A stretch of DNA of 64,000 nucleotides, from the NCBI RefSeq assembly GCF_900114705.1, contig NZ_FOTW01000032.1, positions 1 to 64,000 of the forward strand, written 5' to 3'. Origin of the DNA: Rugamonas rubra (GTDB lineage Bacteria; Pseudomonadota; Gammaproteobacteria; Burkholderiales; Burkholderiaceae_D). Position numbers and translations under genes: made by a program. Of this stretch, positions 25,875 through 34,179 are shown piece by piece. The notes beneath the pieces are model-generated. The model was not told where the DNA came from and searched no databases. It worked only from the letters and a program-made list of their open reading frames with translations. The first letter of the stretch is position 1. The number at the start of each line of letters is the position of its first letter.

Positions 25875-26174
25875 CTACTCGTAGTGGTATTGCGCGGCGA
25901 TCGGGCCGGCCTTGAACAGCGCCGCCTTCATTTCCTTGTCCAGCGCGGCGTCGCGCCGGCGTGTCCATTCCAGCAGCATGGCGATCTGCTGGCGCGTGGT
26001 GTTGCGTAGACTGCCCAGCAGCAGGCGCAGCTCCGGATCGGTGCACAGCTCCCAGCGCTGGTTCAGCTGGTCCAACTCGGCCAGCTTACCGCCCAGCGCG
26101 GCCAGCGCGCGGTGCATGTCCAGCGTCGGCGCCGGCAGCTCGCCGTCCAGGTCGTCCAATGATTGATGCGACAT
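25875..26174 (-). CDS. Small EncFtn-like helical protein lacking the ferroxidase ligands
   Basis: This 99-residue protein's core (MHRALAAL ... LDQLNQR ... TDPELR ... AMLLEWTRRRDAALDKE ... FKAGPIA) matches the two-helix layout of encapsulated ferritin (EncFtn) proteins. In EncFtn the metal ligands come from a paired Glu motif in helix 1 and an ExxH motif in helix 2. Here those positions read GGK and TTRQQ, so iron oxidation should be lost. The start at 26174 has AAGGAG about 6 bases upstream. No encapsulin shell gene is seen in the window. The family relation is from memory of the EncFtn sequence and should be verified. Confidence 0.55.
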   Translation of the reverse strand: MSHQSLDDLDGELPAPTLDMHRALAALGGKLAELDQLNQRWELCTDPELRLLLGSLRNTTRQQIAMLLEWTRRRDAALDKEMKAALFKAGPIAAQYHYE

Positions 26175-26351
26175 GCTGCTCTCCTTCATGACATTCGAAA
26201 ACGCCATTGTCGGTCGGCCAGCCCCAAAGCTCAAGTCTAACGGCTCGCCGGCCGGAACGTCGCACGCCACCGTGGCGGCGCCGGGCCTGCGCCGCCGCGT
26301 CACAGCCGCGCCACAATCGCCGTCGCGGCGCCCGGCCGGCACCGCGCTTCG

Positions 26352-26360
26352 TGGTACACT
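26352..26360 (+). promoter_or_regulatory. Candidate extended -10 promoter of the TPP-riboswitch transcript
   Basis: TGGTACACT fits the TGnTATAAT extended -10 pattern and would start RNA at about 26367, right at the riboswitch P1 stem. No good -35 is present. Confidence 0.45.
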
Positions 26361-26365
26361 ACCGC

Positions 26366-26448
26366 CTCGCTAGGGGTCCTGGAACGCTGTTCCGGGTGAG
26401 AGATACCCTTCGTACCTGATCTGGATAATGCCAGCGAAGGAAAGCGCA
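26366..26448 (+). ncRNA. TPP riboswitch (THI element)
   Basis: The conserved blocks are present in order: a GGGGTCC start, a variable hairpin GGAAC-GCT-GTTCC, GGGTGAGAGATACCC, then ACCTGATCTGGATAATGCC and AGCGAAGGAAA. The ends CGCT (26368-26371) and AGCG (26443-26446) can close P1. It senses thiamin pyrophosphate and here lies about 90 bases upstream of a TonB-dependent receptor gene, so high TPP should shut off uptake. I did not resolve whether control is at termination or translation. Confidence 0.93.
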
Positions 26449-26538
26449 AAGTGGTTCCTCCTCCTTTGAAATGCTCCTGCGCTGGCTCCGGCCGAACAAG
26501 CAGCAAGTCGGCAACGCCGACCTGAACAAGAGCACACC

Positions 26539-28656
26539 ATGTCCACACCTCAATTCGCAGTTTCCGCCGCCGCGCTGGCGGTGTTCCAAGCCTTCGCAAT
26601 GCCTGCCACCGCCGCCGAGCAGGCTATGACCGAAGTGATCGTCAGCGGCAGCCGGATCGCCTCCGCCCACGCCTCCGTGGCCGGCTTCGGCGACGCGCCC
26701 CTGCTGCAAACGCCGGCCTCGGTCAGCGTGCTGAGCTCGCAACAGATGTACGACCGCGACATTCGCTCGACCACCGACGCGGCGCGCTACGACGCCAGCA
26801 TCAGCGACGCCTACAACGCCGTCGGCTACGCCGAGCAGTTCTCCATCCGTGGCTTCAAGCTCGACAACGCCTCGAGCTACCGCAAGGATGGCCTGGCCAT
26901 CCCCGGCGATACCCAGATCCCGTTGGAGAACAAGGAGCGCATCGAGGTGCTCAAGGGCCTGGGAGGCCTGCAGGCCGGCCTGGCCGCGCCCGGCGGCATC
27001 GTCAACTACGCCACCAAGCGCCCCACCACCGGCGCGCTGCGCTCGGTGCTGTTGGAGGTGCGCGAACGCGGCACCGTCTACGGCGCCGTCGACCTGGGCG
27101 GCCGCTTCGAGGACAGCCGCTTCGGCTACCGCGTCAACGCCGCCGCCGAGCGCCTGCGCTCCTACATCAAGGGCGCCGACGGCAACCGCAAGTTCGTCTC
27201 CGCCGCCGTCGACTGGCAGATCTCGCCGCAGGCCCTGCTGCAGATCGACGCCGACTACCAGACCAAGTCGCAGGTCTCGGCGCCCGGCTTCCAGCTGATC
27301 GGCGGCACCGACCTGCCGCGCGTCGCCGCCGACACCATGCTCAACAACCAACCGTGGAGCAAACCGGTCGAGACCACCAGCAGCAACCTCGGCGTGCGCT
27401 TCGAATACCGCTTCTCGCCCGAGTGGAAGGCCACGTTCAGCGCCAACCAGCACCACTTCAAGCGCGACGACTACACCGCCTTCCCGTATGGTTGCTCGGC
27501 GCAGAACCTGTTCCCCGGCTTCTGCTCGAACGGCGACTACGACGTCTACGACTACGTCAGCCTGGGCGAGAAGAAGTCGCCGCTGGCGGCGCAGGCCATG
27601 CTGCAGGGCCGCTTCGCCACCGGCGCGCTGCGCCACGAGTTCACCGGCGGCGCCTCGTTCTACAAGAACAGCGAGAAGTGGGGCGACGACGTCTACGAGT
27701 ACATCGAACAGCCGAGCAATATCTACCATCCGGTGGCAGTGCAGCCGTCCGGCCTGAGCAGCGGTCCGGTCACCGAGCGCCGCAGCGACAATGAGCGCGC
27801 CCTGTTCGCGCAGGACATCGTCGGCTTGAGCGAGACACTCAAGCTGCACGCCGGCGTCCGCTACGCCCAGGTCAAGCGCGACGAGTTCGTCCGCGCCGGC
27901 TTCGCCAACGCCAAGATCGACAGCGGCTTCTGGCTGCCCAACGTAGCACTGGTCTACAGCCCGCAGGACAAGCTGGCGCTGTACGGCTCCTACGCTCAGG
28001 GCCTGGAGCATGGCGGCATCGCGCCGAAGAAGACCAGCAACCAGAACCGCGCCCTCGACCCGAGCAAGTCGAAGCAGCTCGAAGTCGGCGTGAAGAGCGA
28101 GCTGACGCCGGACCTGAGCGTGAGCGCCGCGCTGTTCCAGATCCGCAAAGGCCTGGAGTACACCGACGACACCAGCAACACCTTCGTGCGCAACGGCGTC
28201 GAGCAGCATCGCGGTCTGGAGTTGGCGATCAACGGCAAACTGAGCCGCGCGCTGGCGGTCGGCGCCTCGGCCGCCGCGCTCAACACGCAGCAGAGCGGCA
28301 CCGGCCGCGCCGAGCTGGACGGCAAACGGGTGACCAACGTGGCCGCCTTCAAGTCCACCGTCTACGCCGACTACGCCGTGCCGCAACTGGCCGGCCTGAA
28401 GCTGAACGCCAACTGGCAGTACTCCGGCAAGAAGGCCTTCGACAAAGAAAACACGCTGATGGTGCCGGCCTACCACGTGGTCAACCTGGGCGCCGCCTAC
28501 GCCACCCGCATCGCCGGCACGGCGACCACCTTGCGCGCCCACGTCGACAACGCCTTCGACAAGTTCTACTGGCGCGACGTGACGCCGGACCTGGGCGGCT
28601 ACCTGTTCCCCGGCGCCAAACGCACCTTCCGCGTCTCGGCCCAGTTCGACTTGTAA
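26539..28656 (+). CDS. TonB-dependent outer-membrane receptor under TPP control, probable thiamin(-precursor) uptake
   Basis: This 705-residue beta-barrel receptor has a short signal peptide ending PATAAEQ and a plug domain (TPASVSVLSSQQ ... QFSIRGFKLDNAS ... NKERIEVLKG ... APGGIVNYATKRP). A long barrel ends with an aromatic-type C-terminal strand (FRVSAQFDL). By sequence it looks like the siderophore-receptor subfamily. The TPP riboswitch in its leader and the PnuC/kinase genes just downstream indicate thiamin or a precursor as substrate; this is inferred. The frame is open upstream of the ATG only to a stop at 26467 and contains no alternative ATG or GTG. Confidence 0.88.
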   Translation: MSTPQFAVSAAALAVFQAFAMPATAAEQAMTEVIVSGSRIASAHASVAGFGDAPLLQTPASVSVLSSQQMYDRDIRSTTDAARYDASISDAYNAVGYAEQFSIRGFKLDNASSYRKDGLAIPGDTQIPLENKERIEVLKGLGGLQAGLAAPGGIVNYATKRPTTGALRSVLLEVRERGTVYGAVDLGGRFEDSRFGYRVNAAAERLRSYIKGADGNRKFVSAAVDWQISPQALLQIDADYQTKSQVSAPGFQLIGGTDLPRVAADTMLNNQPWSKPVETTSSNLGVRFEYRFSPEWKATFSANQHHFKRDDYTAFPYGCSAQNLFPGFCSNGDYDVYDYVSLGEKKSPLAAQAMLQGRFATGALRHEFTGGASFYKNSEKWGDDVYEYIEQPSNIYHPVAVQPSGLSSGPVTERRSDNERALFAQDIVGLSETLKLHAGVRYAQVKRDEFVRAGFANAKIDSGFWLPNVALVYSPQDKLALYGSYAQGLEHGGIAPKKTSNQNRALDPSKSKQLEVGVKSELTPDLSVSAALFQIRKGLEYTDDTSNTFVRNGVEQHRGLELAINGKLSRALAVGASAAALNTQQSGTGRAELDGKRVTNVAAFKSTVYADYAVPQLAGLKLNANWQYSGKKAFDKENTLMVPAYHVVNLGAAYATRIAGTATTLRAHVDNAFDKFYWRDVTPDLGGYLFPGAKRTFRVSAQFDL

Positions 28657-28711
28657 TCTGCCAGAGCGGCGCTTTTCCGCCATGTCAAGCAGGAGCCAGC
28701 GGCGGAAATCC

Positions 28712-28737
28712 AGGGTCAGACCCTAGGGTCTGACCCT
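28712..28737. repeat. Dispersed intergenic palindrome, copy 2
   Basis: Identical 26-bp palindrome to copy 1, lying 56 bases after the TonB receptor stop, between convergent genes. The flanks GGCGGAAATCC and AAAATTCGCCCC extend the symmetry imperfectly. Confidence 0.9.
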
Positions 28738-28778
28738 AAAATTCGCCCCTGGTTCGGCACCTGCAAAATGCACTGCAA

Positions 28779-28806
28779 CCGCATCGCGAAGCTCTTCGCG
28801 GTGCGG
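28779..28806. terminator. Strong hairpin between convergent genes, possible terminator
   Basis: CCGCATCGCGAAG and CTTCGCGGTGCGG form a 13-bp stem (one G-T pair) around a 2-base loop. No T-run follows on either strand, so intrinsic termination is doubtful. Confidence 0.4.
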
Positions 28807-28869
28807 GCTGAATCAATCCCCACCCGGCGGGCTGCCTCCTACTTGAGCTCCCGCCTTCCTAAGCCTGTG

Positions 28870-29403
28870 CTAGCTCAGGTTCTGCAACAGCGCCGCCACG
28901 CCGGCCACGCGCTGCTCCACGCTGCCGGCCACCATTTGATAGGGAATCGAACGCGCCGCCAGCTCCTCCATCAACAGGACGCTGATGATGCGGCTGACCT
29001 GCTCGCACTCGCGCTGCAGGCCCTCGGGCACCCAGGGGATGTCCGGCGCGGTGACCAGCGTGAGGTCGTAATGGTCGCGGTGCTGGTCGGCCAGCACGGC
29101 CAACTGCGGGTCGATACCAAGGAAGTAGTGGCGGCTGTAGACCGCCGTCATCAGCGGCGTGGTGTCGCAGAACAGGTAGGTGTTGGCGCGCGCTGCGGCC
29201 TGCTCCTCGCGCGCCAACTGGGTGCGGGCGATGGGGAACTGGTCGGCCGCCACCGGCACGCGCGCCTCGGTGTCGACGAACTCGCGCAGGTATTCGGGCA
29301 CCCAAACGGTGTTGTAGTGCGCGGCCAGGGCCGCCGCCAGCGTCGACTTGCCGGACGAGGCGGTGCCCAGGATGGCCACCCGCAGCGGGCCGGCGCGGCT
29401 CAT
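28870..29403 (-). CDS. NadR-like AAA/P-loop nucleoside-type kinase
   Basis: This 177-residue protein has Walker A GTASSGKST (about 13-21) and sequence blocks typical of the ribosylnicotinamide-kinase domain of NadR: VPEYLREFVD, FPIARTQLAREEQAA, FCDTTPLMTAVYS and VTAPDIPWVPEGL. It has no NMN-adenylyltransferase domain. It overlaps the upstream pnuC-type gene by 4 bases (ATGA), implying coupled translation. With a PnuC-type transporter and a TPP-controlled receptor next door, phosphorylation and trapping of incoming thiamin (or of nicotinamide riboside) is likely. Which of the two cannot be decided from sequence. Confidence 0.85.
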   Translation of the reverse strand: MSRAGPLRVAILGTASSGKSTLAAALAAHYNTVWVPEYLREFVDTEARVPVAADQFPIARTQLAREEQAAARANTYLFCDTTPLMTAVYSRHYFLGIDPQLAVLADQHRDHYDLTLVTAPDIPWVPEGLQRECEQVSRIISVLLMEELAARSIPYQMVAGSVEQRVAGVAALLQNLS

Positions 29404-30047
29404 TTCAGCGCCAGCTCGCCGGCTCCCGGCTCGCGCCCCAGACCAGTGCCGCCGCCGGCGTCGCCGGCCGCCTTGTGCCAGGCGCGCAGGCCGACCAGCG
29501 CCATCAACACGAACAGCGCGTACAGCACGGCCGTCAGCATCAGGTGCTTGTGCACGTATAGACCGACGTAGAGCACGTCGACGATGATCCAGACGTGCCA
29601 GTTCTCGACCTTTTTACGCGACAGCAGCAGCTGGCCGACCAGGCTGCCGGCGGTCAGGAAGCCGTCGGCGCGCGGCACGTCGGTGTCGGTGTAGTGTTTG
29701 AGGAACCAGGCCAGCACGCCGAAGCCGATCAGCCAACCGGCGGCGCAGGCCAAGCGGCCGCGCCCGTCCAAACGGGTCACCGGCAGCTGCTCGTGGCTGT
29801 CGTCGCCGTGCAGCCACTGGTACCAGCCCCACACGGAGACGGCGATGAAAACCAGTTGCAGGCCCATGTCGCCGTACAGCCTGGCCTCGTAGAACACCAC
29901 GCCGTAGGTGGCCGAGGAGACGATGGAGAACAGCCAGGCCCAGTGCTTCTGGCGGATGTTGAGCCACACCGTCAGCACCGACAGGATGAAGGACACCAGC
30001 TCCAGCGGCGAGATGGCAAGGCCTAGCAGGGAGAAGGATTCGTTCAT
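29400..30047 (-). CDS. PnuC-family vitamin transporter (thiamin, PnuT type, or nicotinamide riboside)
   Basis: This 215-residue inner-membrane protein has about seven hydrophobic segments. It carries family marks SPLELVSFILSVLTVWLNIRQ, WAWLFSIVSSATYGVVF, VSVWGWYQWLHG and ENWHVWIIVDVLYVGLYVHK, with the WxxW and NW motifs of the substrate path. PnuC proteins allow facilitated diffusion, with net uptake driven by a cytoplasmic kinase such as the one encoded immediately downstream. Convergence with a TPP-riboswitch receptor favours thiamin. No riboswitch is seen upstream of this gene itself. Confidence 0.87.
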   Translation of the reverse strand: MNESFSLLGLAISPLELVSFILSVLTVWLNIRQKHWAWLFSIVSSATYGVVFYEARLYGDMGLQLVFIAVSVWGWYQWLHGDDSHEQLPVTRLDGRGRLACAAGWLIGFGVLAWFLKHYTDTDVPRADGFLTAGSLVGQLLLSRKKVENWHVWIIVDVLYVGLYVHKHLMLTAVLYALFVLMALVGLRAWHKAAGDAGGGTGLGREPGAGELALK

Positions 30048-30123
30048 GGGCGGGGCAAAAGACGGCAGGTGGGCGGAATTATGCTGGCAAACGGCTGAAT
30101 ATGCAAAGCCCGCGTGCCATGCG

Positions 30124-30155
30124 AAAGGCCGCCAGTCCTTGCGGCTGGCGGCCTT
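30124..30155 (-). terminator. Hairpin terminator after the S46 peptidase gene
   Basis: AAGGCCGCCAG and CTGGCGGCCTT form an 11-bp perfect stem around a 9-base loop, 60 bases after the peptidase stop. Only a short T-run (TTTC) follows on the minus strand, so strength is uncertain. Confidence 0.6.
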
Positions 30156-30214
30156 GGTCGGCGTGTGGTCATCGGGTCAAGCCTTGCGGCTCGGCCCGAC
30201 GCCTACTTCCTCGC

Positions 30215-32350
30215 CTACTTCTTTGGATACTTGATGCTCATTTCCTTGAGCAGGTTGTCGGCGTGGTCGACTTCCTTCATCACCCACAGCATATAGCGGA
30301 TATCCAGGTGGATGGCGCGGGTGATGTCGCGGTCGAAGTACCAGTCCTTGGTGATCGACTCGTAGGTCGAGTCGAAGTTCAGGCCGATCAGTTCGCCGTG
30401 GCCGTTCATCACCGCCGAGCCGGAGTTGCCGCCGGTGGTGTCGGCGCTGGTCAGGAAGTTGACCGGCACGGTGCCCAGCACCGGGTCCTTGAACAGGCCG
30501 TAGCGCTTGGCCTTGACCGCCTCGATCAGCGCGGCCGGCGCGACGAAGGGCTCCTTGCCGGTGTGCTTCTCGACGATGCCTTCGACCGTGGTGAACGGCC
30601 CCTTGCTGATGCCGTCGCGCGGCGAGTACGGCGCCACCGTGCCGTAGGTGACGCGCAGGGTCGAATTGGCGTCCGGGTAGACCGGCTTGCCCTGCGATTC
30701 CTTCCAGCCGATCACCGCCTGCATGTACTGCGGGATCACGCGTTCCAGTTGGCCGTCGACCTCCTTGCGGCGCTCCTCCAGCGACATGGCGACACCGTGC
30801 AGCTTGACGGCCAGTTGCAGGAAGGCGTCCGGCGCGGCGGCGATGGCGGCGGCGTCCTGGCCTACCCAGCCCAGGCGGCGCGCGGTGTCGCCCAGTTGCG
30901 AGGACTGGTACAAGGCCGGCACGGCGTCGGCCGCCGGCAGCAGCGCGTCCAGGCCCTGCACGTGCATGGCAGGGGCCAGCTTGGCGTAGCGCTGCAGGCC
31001 GGCGCCGAAGCGGGCCCGGTCGACCGCGCCCACGTAGGACTGTTCCAGGCGGTTCAGGCGCGCCTTGATGAAGGTCAGGTCGCGCTGCTGGAAGCCGGAT
31101 TCGCGCTCGGCGTCCGGTTTGCCGTTCTCCAGCGCCAGGCGGTAGACGGTGCGCGCGCTCTTCAGCAGGTCGCTATTGGTGGCGACCGACCAGCCGAACT
31201 CCTCGTTGCTGAGGGCGATGTCGGCGGCGATGACGGCGTCCAGCTCGGCCAGCAGGGCCTGCGGCGCGCGCGGCTGCTTGGCGTACCAGGCGCGGAACTC
31301 GGCGTCCTGCACGTCCTTGACGGCGGCGATGTCCTTGCGGGCGAAGCCGTCGAGCAGGCCGCGGGTCTTCTTCATCACGTTGTGCAGACCCTTGGCGACG
31401 CTGGCGTAGCGCACCGCGTCGGCGGCGCTGCCCTGGGTACTGGCGGCGATCACGTCCAGGTCGGCCTGCAACTCGGCCACCTTGGCCGGATAGGCGCTGT
31501 CGCGGGCGTAGCGGATCTCGCTGGGCAGCTTGTAGCGGCTGGTGCGGCCAGGGTAGCCCGCCAACAGCACCGGGTCGCCGTTCTTCAGGCCGGCGGCCGA
31601 GACCACCAGGAAGTCCTTCGACTTGTAGGGCACGTTGTCCGGCGACGGGTCGGCCGGGCGGCCGTCCTTGCCGACGTAGGCGCGCAGGAAGGAATAGTCG
31701 CCGGTGTGGCGTGGCCACTCGTAGTTGTCGACGTCGCCGCCGTAGTTGCCGATCTTGTCGGACGGCGCGTAGACCAGGCGCACGTCGCGGATCATCATCT
31801 GGCGGATGCGGTAGTACTCCAGGCCGCGATGGAAGCTCGGCACCGAGCAGCGGTACATCTTGTCGGTCTCGCACTCGGCGATCAGCGCCTTGATGCTGCG
31901 CTCGACCGCCTCGTGGCGTTCGATGCCGCTCATCTTGTTGTCCAGGCCCTTGAGCACGCGGGCGCTGACGTTCTCCACCTTGTCGGTGACGTAGACCAGG
32001 GTGTTCGGGCCGCCCGGCAGCTCTTCGGCGCGGGTCTTGGCGAGAAAGCCGTCGGTGATGTAATTGTGTTCGGCCGTCGAGTTGCGCTGGATGGCACCGT
32101 AGCCGCAGTGGTGGTTGGTGACCACCAGGCCGGCGTCGGAGACGAAGGAGGCCGAGCAGCCGCCCAGCGAGACGATGGCGCTCATCGGATGCTTGGCCAG
32201 GTCGGCCAGCTTCTCGGCGGGGATGGCGATGCCGACCCGTTTCAGTTCACCCTTCAATTGCAGCAGTTGGTGCGGCTGCCATTGGCCTTCGTCGGCTTGG
32301 GCGGCGGTGGCGCCCAGCAGGGCGACCGGTAAAATCAGATGTTTCAACAA
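30215..32350 (-). CDS. S46-family dipeptidyl-peptidase (DPP7/DPP11-like)
   Basis: This 711-residue exported serine exopeptidase has a signal peptide ending GATAAQADEG. It shows the S46 triad in a chymotrypsin-like fold: His81 in VVTNHHCGYG, Asp in EWPRHTGDYSF, and Ser643 in TGGNSGSAV. The family removes dipeptides from the N-terminus of peptides in the periplasm. The S1-pocket position after GLNFD is Ser661 here; DPP7-type enzymes have Gly and DPP11-type have Arg at the equivalent place, so the specificity is not obvious. It is monocistronic with a hairpin downstream. Confidence 0.9.
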   Translation of the reverse strand: MLKHLILPVALLGATAAQADEGQWQPHQLLQLKGELKRVGIAIPAEKLADLAKHPMSAIVSLGGCSASFVSDAGLVVTNHHCGYGAIQRNSTAEHNYITDGFLAKTRAEELPGGPNTLVYVTDKVENVSARVLKGLDNKMSGIERHEAVERSIKALIAECETDKMYRCSVPSFHRGLEYYRIRQMMIRDVRLVYAPSDKIGNYGGDVDNYEWPRHTGDYSFLRAYVGKDGRPADPSPDNVPYKSKDFLVVSAAGLKNGDPVLLAGYPGRTSRYKLPSEIRYARDSAYPAKVAELQADLDVIAASTQGSAADAVRYASVAKGLHNVMKKTRGLLDGFARKDIAAVKDVQDAEFRAWYAKQPRAPQALLAELDAVIAADIALSNEEFGWSVATNSDLLKSARTVYRLALENGKPDAERESGFQQRDLTFIKARLNRLEQSYVGAVDRARFGAGLQRYAKLAPAMHVQGLDALLPAADAVPALYQSSQLGDTARRLGWVGQDAAAIAAAPDAFLQLAVKLHGVAMSLEERRKEVDGQLERVIPQYMQAVIGWKESQGKPVYPDANSTLRVTYGTVAPYSPRDGISKGPFTTVEGIVEKHTGKEPFVAPAALIEAVKAKRYGLFKDPVLGTVPVNFLTSADTTGGNSGSAVMNGHGELIGLNFDSTYESITKDWYFDRDITRAIHLDIRYMLWVMKEVDHADNLLKEMSIKYPKK

Positions 32351-32433
32351 GATGTGTCCCCGGTTGTAAAATGCAGCGGCAGTATATGCTGTTCACCCGG
32401 CGCTGAAAATATTTTTTAGCTATGCCGCCGGGG

Positions 32434-34179
32434 TCAACCGCCCGCCTCCTCTTGTGCGCCGGCCACCGCCAGGTCGAAGCCGAGGCGCAGGCAGCAGCCG
32501 CTCCCCTCGACGTAGGGCGCCAGCGCGAAGCTGCCGCCGAGCGCGTCGACCCGCTCGGCGATGCCGACCAGGCCGAAGGCGTCGGCCTTGCCGCGCCGGC
32601 GCGGCGCGATGCCGATGCCGTTGTCCTCGATGCTCAGCTCGAGCCGGCCACCGGCCAGGCCGAGGCGGATCTGGACGTCGCTGGCGCGGGCATGGCGCAG
32701 CACGTTGGTGAGCGACTCCTGCAGGCTGCGGAACAGCACGATCTCGATCTCGCCGGGCAGCGCGGCGAACAGGTCCGCGTTGTCCACCAGCAGGCGACAG
32801 CTCAGGCCGGAGCGCTTGCGGAACTCACCGATCTGCCACTCGATGGCCGCCTGCAGGCCCAGGTCCAGCACCGAGGGGCGCAGCTGGTTCATGATGCCGC
32901 GCACGCTCTTGATGGTGCTGTCGACGTTGTCGAGCATGGCGTCGACGCGCGGTTGCAGCGGCGAGCTGTCGCCCTCGCCGCGCTGGCCCAGCATCGACAG
33001 GTCGAGCCGCAGTGCCAGCAGGTTCTGTCCCAGCTCGTCGTGGATCTCGCGGGCGATGCGCTTGCGCTCGTTCTCCTTGACCGTGGCCAGGTGGTCGCCC
33101 AGCTTGCGCAGCTGCTCGCGCGACTGGCGCAGCGCCGCCTCGGCGCGCTTGCGCTCGGCCACCTCCTGGCGCAGCGCCAGGTTGGCGGCGGTCAGCTCGG
33201 CGGTGCGGGCGACGACGCGGGCGTCGAGCTCGCGCGACAGCTCGAGCAGCGCCCGTTCGGCCTGTTTGCGCGCGGTGATGTCGGAGAACACGCTGATATA
33301 GTTGAGCACCGCGCCGTCCTCGCCGCGCACCAGGGTCAGCGACATGGCCGAGACGAAGGGCGTGCCGTCGCGCTTGAGGTTGTGCACCTCGCCCTGCCAG
33401 CTGCCGTGCGCCAGCAGGCGCGACCAGGCCTGCAGTGGAAAGGCCTGGCCGGCGCCGACGTGGCGGCCAAGGAAGCCGGGGTCGCGGCCGATGGCCTCCT
33501 CGGCCTGGTAGCCGGTGATGCGGGTGAAGGCAGGGTTGACGGCGACGACGCGGTTGTCCGGGCCGCTCACCAGCACGGCCTCCTCTATGCTGTCGAGCAC
33601 CTGGTAGGCGCGCCGCCGCGCCGCCTCGCGCGCGTGCAGGTCGCCGATGTCGGTGACCACCATGCGGCACTTGCCGCCGTCGCGCTCGACATTGGCCTCG
33701 ATGCGCACCCGGCCGGCGCGGCCCGGCCAGGCGAACAAGGCCACCTCGAGCACGCTGTGGGCGCCGCTGGCGTACACGCCGGCGAGGAAGCGGCGCAGCC
33801 CGGCCTGCTGCTCGGGCGCGACGAACTGCTCGAAGGTCCTGCCCAGCAGGTCGTCGCGCGGGCAGGCCAGCAGCGCGGCGGCGGCCAGGTTGGCGCGGCA
33901 GATGCGCCCGTCCGGCCACAGCGACAGGTAGCCGACCGGCGCCTGCTCGTACAACTCGGTGTAGCGCACCAGGCCCGCCTCGGCGGCGTCCTTCTGCTCG
34001 AGCAGCTCGGCCAGCACCTGCTGCTGCAGCTCCAGCTCGATCTGGCTGACCTGCAGCTCGTGCAGCTGCCTCTGCGCGTCGCTGGCGGCGGTGCCGTCCG
34101 CGGTCCGGCGCGCCGCCTCCCGGCCGGCGCGCGCGCGCGCGGGCGCGGCGGCGGTCGGCGGGGCGGCGCGCTTGCTCAT
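32434..34179 (-). CDS. PAS-domain sensor histidine kinase (HisKA_3 / NarX type)
   Basis: This 581-residue protein has no membrane segments, so it is a cytoplasmic sensor. An N-terminal coiled coil (LHELQVSQIELELQQQVLAELLEQK) is followed by two PAS domains (about 75-185 and 195-310; QAPVGYLSLWPDG, GYQAEEAIGRDPGFLG). A coiled linker leads to the NarL-type dimerisation box ERKRIAREIHDELGQNLLALR and an HATPase (ESLTNVLRHARAS, EDNGIGIAP, FGLVGIAERV). The start overlaps the stop of the CheB-CheR gene by ATGA, so both are translationally coupled. No response-regulator gene is adjacent. Confidence 0.88.
   Translation of the reverse strand: MSKRAAPPTAAAPARARAGREAARRTADGTAASDAQRQLHELQVSQIELELQQQVLAELLEQKDAAEAGLVRYTELYEQAPVGYLSLWPDGRICRANLAAAALLACPRDDLLGRTFEQFVAPEQQAGLRRFLAGVYASGAHSVLEVALFAWPGRAGRVRIEANVERDGGKCRMVVTDIGDLHAREAARRRAYQVLDSIEEAVLVSGPDNRVVAVNPAFTRITGYQAEEAIGRDPGFLGRHVGAGQAFPLQAWSRLLAHGSWQGEVHNLKRDGTPFVSAMSLTLVRGEDGAVLNYISVFSDITARKQAERALLELSRELDARVVARTAELTAANLALRQEVAERKRAEAALRQSREQLRKLGDHLATVKENERKRIAREIHDELGQNLLALRLDLSMLGQRGEGDSSPLQPRVDAMLDNVDSTIKSVRGIMNQLRPSVLDLGLQAAIEWQIGEFRKRSGLSCRLLVDNADLFAALPGEIEIVLFRSLQESLTNVLRHARASDVQIRLGLAGGRLELSIEDNGIGIAPRRRGKADAFGLVGIAERVDALGGSFALAPYVEGSGCCLRLGFDLAVAGAQEEAGG

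Noticed and set aside
30048..30214. Possible TPP riboswitch upstream of the pnuC-type gene
   Set aside because: No THI-box sequence on the minus strand; the only structure is the hairpin after the S46 peptidase gene.
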